A DNA stretch of 64,000 nucleotides from Eudromia elegans (lineage: Eukaryota > Chordata > Aves > Tinamiformes > Tinamidae). The stretch is from NCBI GenBank assembly GCA_003342815.1, contig PTEX01000003.1, positions 1,987,763 through 2,051,762 on the forward strand, written 5' to 3'. A model generated the notes under the pieces. It did not search any database. It saw only the letters and a list, made by a program, of their open reading frames with translations, and was not told where the DNA came from. Of the stretch, positions 12,301 through 24,300 are shown one piece after another. The number at the start of each line of letters is the position of its first letter. Position 1 is the stretch's first letter. Made by a program: the position numbers and the translations under genes.

Positions 12301-15300
12301 ACCCTTGCTCTAGGTGTAAACAGCTTAGTGAGAATAATTGTGTCCTTAAGACTTTTCTTCATAGCAGATCTACCTTCTAAAGCAGCTAAATTAAAGAAAG
12401 AGATCAGACAAAGGAATGATAATATGTCAAGGAAATTCAAGCCCACTTGAAAGGAATCCAGATGAAAAAAAGAAAGATTTACAAACAATAGGGAAGTGAA
12501 CTTTACAAAGATAACTTCTTTGTTTAACCAAAGTTGATCAGTAGATTTCAGAACTTTTGAAGAGGTCTGTTAAATGTGGCAAAGATGTCAAGGAATGAAG
12601 AAGCCTAGCTCTTTTAAGGGTATTTAATATGTTACGCTTTTCTTCCAAGGAAAAAAACCCCACACGCATAAAACACATTTTAACTAGACTGTTACACTAA
12701 AAATAATGGTAGTGGGTTTCCCTGAATTGGATCTAACTTGCAGTAGTACAGGATACAGTTAGGATAGTCTGCATTTAAAGAACATGGTCCTGTGATACCT
12801 TTTAGTACTCAATTAGGATTCAATTGTAACATTTTAATTATTTTAAGAATATAAATGTTTTTAAATGTTAGGTTTCTCTCACCTCTGTCACTGATACCTT
12901 ATAACTTAAAATAGAAAACTGATTCAGTAATAAGTATTAAAATACAATATGTAAGCTTCTTTTTACACCCACATCCTCCCTGCTGAGAGCTGAATTGAAA
13001 GACTTCCTCTGTAGGAATTAGCGTCCTCTTAGCTCTGTTCCCAACAACAAAAATACACTGATAGAAACAATCTGACTCATTTTATTTAATGTCACTTTTT
13101 CCTCCCCCCGCCCTTCATGTTCCCTTTTATTTTCATCAGTGTATTTTTTTTTCTTTCATTTTTTTTGAGAGCTCTTCCTAACTCATGAGACAAAGCATTT
13201 ATGCTGAAGCTGCCATTGAATTACTTATTGCTTCCTATTGGGTCATTGTCTGCATAGTTGCTGGCTGTGATCCTGAAAACATAGATTTCCCTGAGATGGG
13301 GCATCCTCTTTAAAGAATAGCTCAAGCATCTGTTTACTTTATAGTCTTGTTCAAAAAATGGCGATTGTTTCCCCTCCCCCCTTACTAAGTAGACTCTAGA
13401 TCTTTATTATTATTTTTATTATTTTTCGTGAAAGGAGGTTGATGCATAGAGTGGTTAACAGCAGAAAAGTTCTACTGATACTCATGATTTAAAAAGCAGT
13501 AATGTCATAGGCGATATTCATTACAGTAGGCTTCTGTCTGCAACAAAGTTTATTTTTTCCCAGAGGAATAAATTAGATTTTTTTTCTTTTTTTTTCTTTT
13601 CCTCTCCTTTCAGGACCATGGAATGTCTTTTTTTTTTTTTTGTGCAATACATTTGGTACAGTTCTCTGTTTTTAAAGATAGTTGTAATATGGCAAGTTGT
13701 ACATTTCTAGGAGGCACTATTTTATATTCCTTTTCAGTGAGCCAACATCAAAAAAGGGAAAAGTTGTTTGTGTCTAGTCATTTTAGTCATTTTGCACATG
13801 CTTTTGTGATACATACGTGAATGCTGATTACTCAGGAGGGAATAAGTTTGTAGGAAAATTCGTCTCTCAAATTATTTATATGTAGCAGAGCAATATCTAG
13901 TGTAAGACTTATCTTGTAGTCAAAGTTACAGTAGAAAACTAAGTAACTGTAAGCAATTCCTTAATGCAAATTATATGTCAGAAATTTGAGAAGAGCCCTC
14001 TAAATATAGAGACCTTCTCTCAAACACAGTTCGTGGGTCATGAAGCTGCTGTTTATATGTGCTCTTGTAGTAGGACGGTATCAGTTGAGTGCAGGTGTGA
14101 CACTGCTTTTCTGTTGCTTTTAGAAACTTAAGGAATTGTGTGTGTGTGTGATTGCGTGCATGTGTGTATGTGTACATCACACTGCTATATAAGTAGACGA
14201 AAGTGCAACTTGCAATCTGAGTCATATTTCATGTTTCTTCTGTGTAGTTCTGAGCTATATTAGTTGCCTGGTGCTGTTCTCGTTAGTTTTGAGAGATCCT
14301 TTTGTAGCATTTGTTTATGAAGTCAATATGCAGTATCTTTCCGAGAACGTCTGCAGTATGTTCATAGTAAAACTGAAGCCATGCTTCTTGAAATAGCTCC
14401 CAAAGTATGCTGCTATTAAAAGAAAAAAAATAATTAAATCTTCTAGAAGCCGCTGGAGTTCGGGGGTTGGTGGAAGTGGAGGAGGATCCTCTGGCAGATC
14501 GTCGGCTGGAGCTCGCGATTCCCGACGGCAGACCCGCGTTATCCGCACCGGGCGCGACAGGGGGTCTGGGCTGCTGGGGAGCCAACCGCAGCCGGTGATT
14601 CCAGCCTCAGTCATTCCAGAGGAACTCATTTCACAGGTATGTGAGCTACAAGCCTCTTGGTGCCAAAAACTGACAACCTCTTGTAGCATATGGGCAGGAG
14701 AATGTTGCAGTAGCAGTGCATTTTCTCAAGGAATTATAGCATATAATTAAGAAGATTGACTTCTTACTAAGTTCTTCTATTCTGAAATCCATAAAGTGTC
14801 AGTGACTTTTTTATTTTTATTCCAGAGTTGTAATTTCCCAAGCTTTCTCATACATTGTTTATTTGCAGATGGGAATGTAATAAAAAAAATACAATACTTA
14901 TCAAGTAAGCATCTTATCAAATATATGTGATTCTTGAAGGAGAAGAAGGGAAGGATAAAGAAGGAGAATAGTTTCATGTCTTTTTTTTCCTGTTTGGATA
15001 AAATGAGTGACTTAGATTTCTGTTTAAATGAAAGTCATGAAATATATTTAATATCTTCAAAATGCTAATATTTTTTCTTCACTGGTGTCTCTCCTTAGTG
15101 TTTTAGTAAATACAGCTGATATCGAGGTTGGGCATAATTTATTCTGCTTCTACCCCTTAATGAACCAAAGCCAAATAAGCAGATGGACTTCACAGTGTAT
15201 GAGTCAATGGAGTTTAGTCAATCATGGAGGAAAATACTGTTCTAACAAAGTAATACCTCCAAAATATGTAACTAGGTAACACATTGTAATTCTTAGTTAA

Positions 15301-18300
15301 AGGCAAGTTTCTAGTCATGATTTGGAATATAGCCAGCATTTGGTGTGCCAAAGATTAGCTGTCCCTCTGCTTTGGTTGGAATACAGCATAGCTGGCACAA
15401 GCCAGGAGCTAGAAGCTGTAGTATCTCAGACACATCAGTGACAAAGTGGCCTTAAGTTCCTTTCTGTTTGCGAATTCCAAACTGAGTAGAAAATGAGAGT
15501 TTCTGTCTTTTTAGAGGGAAGGTATTAGTGTATTGGGAAATTCATCCCCAGATCTGGAGCATTCAGTGGTCTAACTTAAAATGAGGAAGAAGGTAATTAT
15601 CTAGTATAAGATATCTAGGAAAAAAATCTGGGTGAGTCCTTCCTGCAGGTGCTGTATTTGACTTTTGAAAAACTGATAATAGCACTCTTGCTTTTTGTTA
15701 GACTGTTTTAGAGTTAAGCTTTGTTATCTTGGGAATGGTGGTTAATGAGTTGAGAGCGACCATTAACCAATTGCACCCTGCTCTTACAGGCACAAGTTGT
15801 TTTACAAGGGAAGTCCAGAAGTATTATTATTCGGGAACTCCAGCGAACAAATCTTGATGTAAACCTTGCTGTAAATAATTTGTTAAGTCGTGATGATGAA
15901 GATGGAGATGATGGGGATGACACAGCAAGTGAATCATACCTTCCTGGAGGTTTGTATTCTGCAAACTAGTAAGAAAACCTCAGAGTGTTCTCATTTTCTT
16001 ATGTTTAAGCACTGACCATGTATTCCATGCTGTGCAATGTATGCAGCAAAAACAACCCTAGCTTATAGGAGTGAAGTCTAAGGATGGACAAAATGAAAGA
16101 TGCCCTGGGTTGTAAGGAGGAATTAGTTGAGTCAACAGTTGTTCTTTAAATACCCCTATTTGTAGGTGACGTGAAAGGGATTTTTTTTTTTTTCTTAGAA
16201 TCCTGGGCTTTGTAACATCAGCATTGCACATGTACATTGTTGCTCAATGAAATGACTGCTCTGTGGTTTGCTCATAAAAAGCTAGTTCTAGAATTGTGTA
16301 GTGGCTTATCTAATTTGCTAATGTATTATTAAGATAAAACATTTTTAGAGCAAAACTTTTACAGCTTTTTTTAAAAAATGATTTTCTCAAATGAAGGTTA
16401 AAACAGTTTACAGTTCTTACAGATAGACTGAGAAATTATTCCTCATCTCAAATGTCCTTCATAAATAAATGCTATAGTATTGTGGCAATACAGGTATAAT
16501 GTTGTGACTTAAGTCCAGTAATATTGAAGTAGTGTCTATCTCATGCAATTTCTTTTTAGGAAAGTCTTTTGGTTGTCTTTTGCATCAGTTAAATTACTTA
16601 AGTAATCTGACTCTTGCTGAGGAACTGTTTGAAAACATAGTAGCCAAATCAAATGTTCACTTTTTTTTCTAGTTAGGTGCACAGTGTGAAAAGAAAACAT
16701 CTAAACTCTGACTACATATTAGCATTCCTCTTTGGATTCAGAGTGATATTCTGGTATTTTTCTACTAGATGTTTTTTCTGCTCATCCGGTTCACCAGGAA
16801 GGCTCATGGGCTTCCTCCATCTTTATCTTGTCCATCATGTGATTAGACAGAGGTCTCTTTGTTCTGCAGCAGAGGCTTGTGATGCGCTTGATGTCTTCTG
16901 GTTTCAGTTGCAGCCAACACGCTTTTTTTTTTTTTTTTTTTTTTTTTTCTAAAAGCTTCTAGGCAAGGGTGAAAAGTCTTTAATTTGAGTCTGGTGTTTA
17001 GTGATCAGCTTCATAGCGTTAGACAGATGTACTGAAGGAAGGAAATTCTTTTAACTCTGTCCCTTTATTTGAAGCAGGAGTTGTTCCTCTAGGCATACCG
17101 GGATGTGCTCCTCCGGAAACTGCCTTCACAAGATAACTCTCTGCTAGCAATCATCCAGAGTGAAAGTGTATTTTGACCAATAACTTGGTCTTTCAGCTTT
17201 CAGCAATGTTATTATTTGCTTGGTGCTTCTTGAGATCATAGGGGTCAGTTAATAGAGGCCATTTGAGAACGTAAGACAGCTCACGTTTGTAACAGGGTGC
17301 CCAGGCTGCAATCCCAATTTGAGATGGACTGAAGTAGTATGCTAGATTTCACTGTCTTTAGTAGCTACTTGGAAAACATTTCTTTGTTGAGTTAATTTTT
17401 AAAACTTTTCCCATTTTTAGAACCATCTTTCTTATATGAGATTACAGTGTCCTAGTAGTATTAGTATTTTTTTCCCACTATTCTTTTTACTCCAGGCTAG
17501 CTTTTACACTAGGCTAGCTTTCCCCCAGCTGTTTTATGGAAAGAGAAGGAAAAGATGACTGAAATGAAACCTGCTTTGTCTCAACTTTGTCTTCAAAGGT
17601 ATAATTCAAAATTGGTAGAATGTACAGTGCCGTCTATGTCCTTAATTTACTAAAGTTTTATGGACAAAAGTAGCTGGATGCATTGTATGGAAATGAATTT
17701 CCCCAGAATATGTTCAGATTAAAGGAGAAGTCTAGCTGAATAGTAATCGGTGCTGTTACGACTATACCACTGATATATTAAATAGCACAAATTTAGCAGT
17801 TCTCAGCCTTATTGCTTAGTCATGCAGGTTAGATTTCAGGAAAGTCTGATGGCCAGAAAACCTTACCTGTAACTCTGGAAACAAAGAGCAGCATCCTATC
17901 CTTTCGAACCACATTTTAAATGTGATGTGTTTAACTCTTCTTTTCCGAGACCTCTGCGTTCTCCTTATTATTGCATGTCTTGCCTCTGGATGTTCTTTTG
18001 AACCTGTAAATGTTGGAGTTCAGTGGAGAAAACTTTAGGAATTGAATGTGTAAGGCAGTCATTCATCATCTAATGAGGTTGTTTATAAAATAATCATCAA
18101 AACAAAGAGAAGAAACCCACAAAAATCAAAAAAAGCATACATGCTGAGAAGATTCTGAAAGTTAAAGAAACTTTAATTTTGTAGTTTCAGCTTTTTTTTG
18201 TGCATGTATGTGTGTGTATATATATATGTATATATATTTTTAATGATGTTAAATTAATACTTGAGAACTTTTTGGTTTTGTTTCTTCCAAGCAAGAAAAA

Positions 18301-21300
18301 AAAGTAAAAGACAAGACTACTTTCATCTCAGGACTTTTGAGGCTCTTACTTTTTGATTGAAAAGGATATGTTAATTTTACTACTTTCTGCATGTCTGGAG
18401 CTTTGTGACCCTTAAATTTAGGGGTTGCTCCTGTAAATCTTCCAAGGCAGCTGATTTTAAGAGGAAAAAAAGATTGTACTAAGTTACTCTCCAGTTGCCA
18501 TGAAACTTGAAAGTTCTTATTTCATACATCATCATTTCATTAATATATCCTTTGTGATAGTCTAAGTCAGTAGTGTAAGGATTGTGCATTTGACTTTTTT
18601 GATTAGAGAAGTTTCAGTTCTCTGAGACATTAGTCTCTGAGACATTTGTCTCTGAGACAAAATAACTTATGTGCCTTAAGTGATCAGCAGTTCTGCAGTA
18701 TATCCAGGCTACTTTAGATTTTTGGAATCTGAGATATGCATGATTAAAAATCCTCTTTTTATTTTCCTTTTTTAGGACAGAAGAGAAAGACTGTTTTTGT
18801 ATTGCTGCTCTGCTTGTGTTAGTTTGCAGGGATGAGAGATGGGAATTGGAGCATAATATAGCAATCAATTTAAAACTGGTTATTCAGTGGCTTTTGGGAA
18901 GACAACTGTATGTATGTAATTTTTTTGGCTTTTGAAAATTTTAACTTTTTAGGTAGCATTTTGAGTGAAAGTATATTATCATGATAAGTAGAATTATTTG
19001 ACTTTGGTTTCCTAGCATAGCATAATACGTACTTCTGTCCCTCCACTGATGCAATTTTGCAATTTATTCCAAAATTAACAGAGAAATAGCAAAGATACCA
19101 ATTTTGTGACACTTCATAAAAATATACATGTGAGAAGAGGGGGACAGACCTTACAATTGTCCTTGTTCTACTTCAGATCTGTTCTACTTTAGGTCTATCC
19201 AGGCAAAATCTTTAATAAATCTACAGCAAATAGTCATGAAGCTATAGGAAACAGAAATCTCAGTATCTGAGTTGCTTCTTATGTCTCTTTTTTCCTGCCT
19301 CTCTTCCCTTTCCTCTGCCCCAGATACCTTGGTAGCTACTAATGAATCATAGGTGCTTTCTTACCTTCTTTCTGATGATGAGAATTATCCTGTCTAATTC
19401 AACCGGTGAGGGATGGGATTCTGATCTACCAATGCACAAGAGACAAATGCAAGACTTGTCTGAAGAGCAGAGCAGTAAAGTCACAGCGAATGTGTTTTAC
19501 TTATATGCTTAAACTTGACCTTGCTCTTCAATATCTGTAATCTCATAGAATTAAAAAAAATCTGATGATGTAGGAAGGGGAATGGATTTGGTTTCTGTCC
19601 TCACCAGGTCTAGCATCTTTTTTTCCTGCTATAGAAGATAGAATAGGGGAGGGATCTTTTGCAAGAATGTTTGAAGAAAAATTAATCTAAGTGGAGTTTG
19701 AAGGAAGATAATAAAGTTTTTGATCTTTCTTGCTTTTATTTGAAGTACATTTAGCCAAGAATGTACGTAATTTTGATTATTGGGGCTCGTGCTTTGAATT
19801 TTTATTTTCCTGATTGGAAATGGTTTGCACTCTATCATGATGGTTGGAAGGGCCATGTGTTACAGTTTACTCTCTTTTCTTCAGAGAGCATTTCTGGCTT
19901 AGATTTGCTGGAAAAAGTCATTGTCAAATTTGCACAAGGTTGGCAAGTTCTTTTCTGTGTGGCCAGCTCTGTTCCCAAGAGAGATCAGAGTAGCAGTTGT
20001 GGAAATCTTTGGCCACCAAATAGCAAGAACAACAGGGCGAGGTGCTGGGCTGTTCATGTTGCTTGCTGGAGGACTAAAGAGTTGAAATTATACATAGCAG
20101 GAGAGGAAGAAGTACTAGAGCGGTGATAGTGGCAGGAAGGAGGAACAGGGGCGTCCAGCAGATTCTAAGCTGGTTTGCATCCCACGGAAGTGTGCTACTT
20201 AGCTGAGAGACACTGCTCTTTTAATATTGCAGAAGGTGAGGGGAAAGTGGATTAAATAGACAGGACCAGGCTTATAGACAGCTGAGATGTTTTGGTAAAG
20301 CACAACCTGCTTGCTAGGTAAGTATATTTTTTCCCTAGGATTTCCTGTAACCTGTCAAGGCTTACTTGCACGGACTGTTATGTTCCAAACTGGGTGCTTT
20401 TAGAAGCACAGGTTGCCCTTTAGTGGATTGTTTACTTAATGAAATAATAGTCCAAATTTTAAATAAATTATCATGTAAAAAGACTTTTTGACCTGCTGGT
20501 CTTACTTGCTGTCACTTCACTGCATCTCCCCTGCATTTGTTCACATAAAAGCAGGTTATCACACTTTTTTTATGTGAACCTCCTTTCTGTTGGGACAGCT
20601 GGTTGGAGATGGGATTTGTTTGATTTCTAATTTCTATCCAGAAAAAGTCAAGAGTAAATATTCAAGTTTCCTCCAGACTGAGTGTCTGACACTTTCAGCA
20701 TTGGTGAATGAAACAGTTCAGTGAAATGACTCTGACCCCTTTTCAGTTTTTGGAGACACTTGCCTTTGTGTTTGACTTTCTGTACTCCAGACATTGAGGA
20801 AAAGATCCTTAGTGATGAGTTTTCAGTGTTAAGAATGTTTTTGACATCACCAAATCTTGCTTTGTGGCTACAGTTGTTTTATAACTTCTGATGAGGCTAA
20901 AGCTAAGAAAACTTGGATTTTTGAAGTTGCATGTGCTCCTTCAGTGCTTTCCAGAGGGACAGCCTCATGGTAGCTCTGTGAGTGACAAAAGCAGATGAGG
21001 TGGTTCTGCTGCTGGCAGGAGCCACCCTGTGTGGCAGGGACATTGCCATTCAGCAAGATGGGAGTGTGCTTGGTTTGCATGATCGGTCCATATCCTGGCC
21101 TTCACTGAAGTGCTGTGTGAATTGTCATTAGCCTCTTCTGTGCGCAGGTAGCGCTTATCAATATCCTTCTGTGCAGTAAAGGACAACTTGGAGGTGTTCA
21201 ACAGTAGTAGCTCCAATAAATTCTTTTTTTTGTTCTTTTTTTCTTTTTAAATTGTGGCCAGACCTATCATAGCAGTATTGAAGTTCATCTTTGTATTAAA

Positions 21301-24300
21301 GCAATGATACTTTCTTCCAGATAACTCTTGTCTTTAACATTGCTGCAATTTAAAGCTTTGTGCCAAGAGCTGCAGCCACGAGCTTGTGACCTGCCTGAAC
21401 AGTGTCATTCTCGAAGAGGAATGTTCCACGGAGGAACCTACGGTCTTCGATATCAAACATGAGGCTTTGTGAAGGCAGCTTTCACCATCAATTTTATCCT
21501 CCGTAAACCTAGGTGTCTTTTGGATTTCTGTGCGTGTTCATAAGCCTGTGAGCACATGCATCTATGTGCATTTACTTTCTTTACGTGTATGTATGTGCAT
21601 TTACATTCATTCATTTACAGAATGAATATACATTTCATTCTTCCATGTAAAAGGCTTAAGGTTTGAATTTTTGGATTACAGAGAGATGTGTTTCAGGTAA
21701 GGCTCGTTTAGGAAATGTGGCTGGATAAGTGAGGAACAGTTCCCACGGGGAAGCTGGTCCTTTGGACTAGCTGACTGTGCTTGATTGTAAAGGTGGATGA
21801 GGCACATCGGCTTGTACTGGTGAATCCGAAGAGCAGAAATTCAATTAATGGATAGTTTTTTTGTTGTCTGTTTTGATATTCATTGAGTTGATGGTCTCTC
21901 TAGCTGATGTTTTTGAGTAGCTGATTATTCACTTAAGACCCTTGTCTCCTCTTATAGAGGATCTTATGTCTCTTCTGGATGCTGACATACATTCTGCTCA
22001 CCCAAGTGTCATTATTGATGCTGATGCTATGTTTTCAGAAGATATTAGTTACTTTGGTTATCCATCCTTTCGGCGCTCATCACTTTCCAGGCTAGGCTCG
22101 TCCAGAGGTAATTTTGCACCTTTTTTTTTTTTTCCCCCTTTCTTTGTAATAGTTTTCTGTGCAAAGCATTAGTGATGGCATACACTGGTGGTTTAGATGC
22201 AAAAGTAGACTGTAATATGTTGTCAAAGATGCAGAGTAGGGAACTATTGCTCACTATCAAAATTATTAATGACTTCTGAGTATAAGCCGGTAAGTTCTTT
22301 AAGAGCCTTGATAATCATGCATTTTAAATCTAATTGATGATCATTGCTGTTGCAAAGTTTTTTGTGAAACTTTTGCATGCTAAGTTTATTTTAAAACGTG
22401 TAGTGCAAATACCTACTAATTCATATTACATTAGGAATATTTAGTTTTGCTCAAAAACCAGTAACAAGTGATGACATGCAGCATTCTTGATCAGACTGAA
22501 GAGGGTTGCTCCTTCTTAATGTGTTCTATGGCAGAAATTAACTTTATGGACTAAGGAGAAAGATGTCTAGATACCAGGGAGGGAGAAGAAATCTATATGA
22601 TATATTTGGAAGCATTTTTATAGTTGGCTAGAGACAGCTCTTCATAGTCGATAATGAACACCTTGGGCAGCGTTAAGGTGTTTTATGTGTTTTTGTAAGG
22701 CATGTTACACTTGGAGGTTTATAACAAACATGCAGGAATTTTTAGCTTTTTGAGCTATTACACAAATGCCCGCAGTGTTTACAAACTGTTAATCCAACCT
22801 CTGCTGTCACCATTTGTGTAGTACAGTTGTTTTGCCTTTTGTGAATGTGATACAGGATATTAATTGCCAAACAGTTAAGTGCCTGTTAAAAAATTATTAG
22901 TTAAGGGTCAGTGTGATGTTTGCTAGAAGATAGTAAGTACAGCCCTATATGAAGTATATTTGTTAGACAACTGTTGTTTTTTGGCTTGTGTGAAAAACTT
23001 TCCCATTTGTCTAGTATAAGAAAAGGCCAAACTTGGAGTAATTTGTTGAAATTACGATATGGTAACATGGTCATCTCATACATGTAATTCCAGTCAACTT
23101 TTGTGAACATAAATTAGATACTTAATAAGTTAAATGCATTATGTGCATGTACAAATATTAAGCATCTGATATAACTCCTTCTAAATTCCTCCTTTTTTTT
23201 TCCTTTCCTAAGGTTATTCTATATAAGACGTTACCACGAATTTAATAATCCTTATTTTCCATGCATAGTTGACTGTTGGAAAGTTAGTTTGATTACCTGA
23301 TTTAAAAAAATTATCTGCATGAGCGAACTGCAGAGTACTGGCTTTAGACAGTTTGTAGGCCAATTGGAGGGGAAGCATTTTGGTAAGGAACATTTTCCTA
23401 TGAGGATCCTTTTTAAAAATTGTCTGATTCTTGAAAAGTTTTCATTTGATCTACTCAAAACAGATACAGTTTAATCCAGTTCTGTAGAGTATTGCCTTAA
23501 AGAAAAGGGGTTGGATTATCAAACGTTTATACAAGAGCTTTTTTTTTCTTTCCTGTTTTTATGCTTGTTTTATTTGACCTTTTCAAATTATTGTTTTTTG
23601 TGGAAGTTGTTATGAAACTCTCTAATAAACACTCTTTTTAGGTTTGCTTGAATGTATCTAACAGACGGTACAGGATTTTTTGTTCTTATTGCTAGTTTGA
23701 TAAAACAATGCTACAAAATTCTATATATTGTACTACAAAACCTTAAATTGCCGTGTTAAATGTGTTTGGCTTCTTACAGTTTGAATGACAAGCAAGCAAC
23801 ATGCTTTTGCATTTTAGTAATACACAAACTGTAAGATTTTTTTTTTAGCTACTATTTTTATATTTAGTGATTCTAAAGTCCATGTGCTTGAAAGGGTTAA
23901 TAAATTGAATGTTGCATGTCAGGACTTCTTTATTTTTAGTCTTTGTGAGTAGTTGTAACTGCTGTTAGTTGCATCCTGAAGGGTCTTTACTAGAGAGTGG
24001 CTTACTTTTATCCCACTGGTGTGACCCAATTGCATACCAGTTCTCCTTCTTCCCTTAGAGAGAGACTCTGAGCTCTTGCGTGAACGTGAGTCCGTTTTAC
24101 GTTTGCGTGAACGAAGGTGGCTTGATGGAGCCTCATTTGATAATGAAAGAGGCTCTACGAGTAAAGAAGGGGAGCCAAACCTGGACAAGAAGAACACACC
24201 CGTTCAGAGCCCTGTTTCTCTAGGAGAAGACTTGCAGTGGTGGCCGGATAAGGTATTGAAAATTTTTGAACATTTTACTTGTGTGTCATGCAGTAGACTT

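Larger units (their letters stand above)
15950..21957 (+). other. UBR5: UBR5 intron 7
   Basis: A 6.0 kb intron without a recognisable CR1. It holds a 26-nt poly-T (16923-16948), a TG/TA microsatellite (18196-18241), a 15-bp triplicate repeat (18616-18660) and a long-arm hairpin (20539-20579). ORFs inside it have no recognised similarity. No conserved exon was found. Confidence 0.8.

Noticed and set aside
19371-19426. C/D-box snoRNA-like pattern (ATGATGA ... CTGA) in intron 7
   Set aside because: There is no terminal stem flanking the boxes and no convincing C'/D' pair. The motifs are short enough to arise by chance.
19761-20126. 121-codon open frame in intron 7
   Set aside because: No recognisable protein family, no splice-site support and no codon-phase match to UBR5. 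Its length is compatible with chance in 64 kb.
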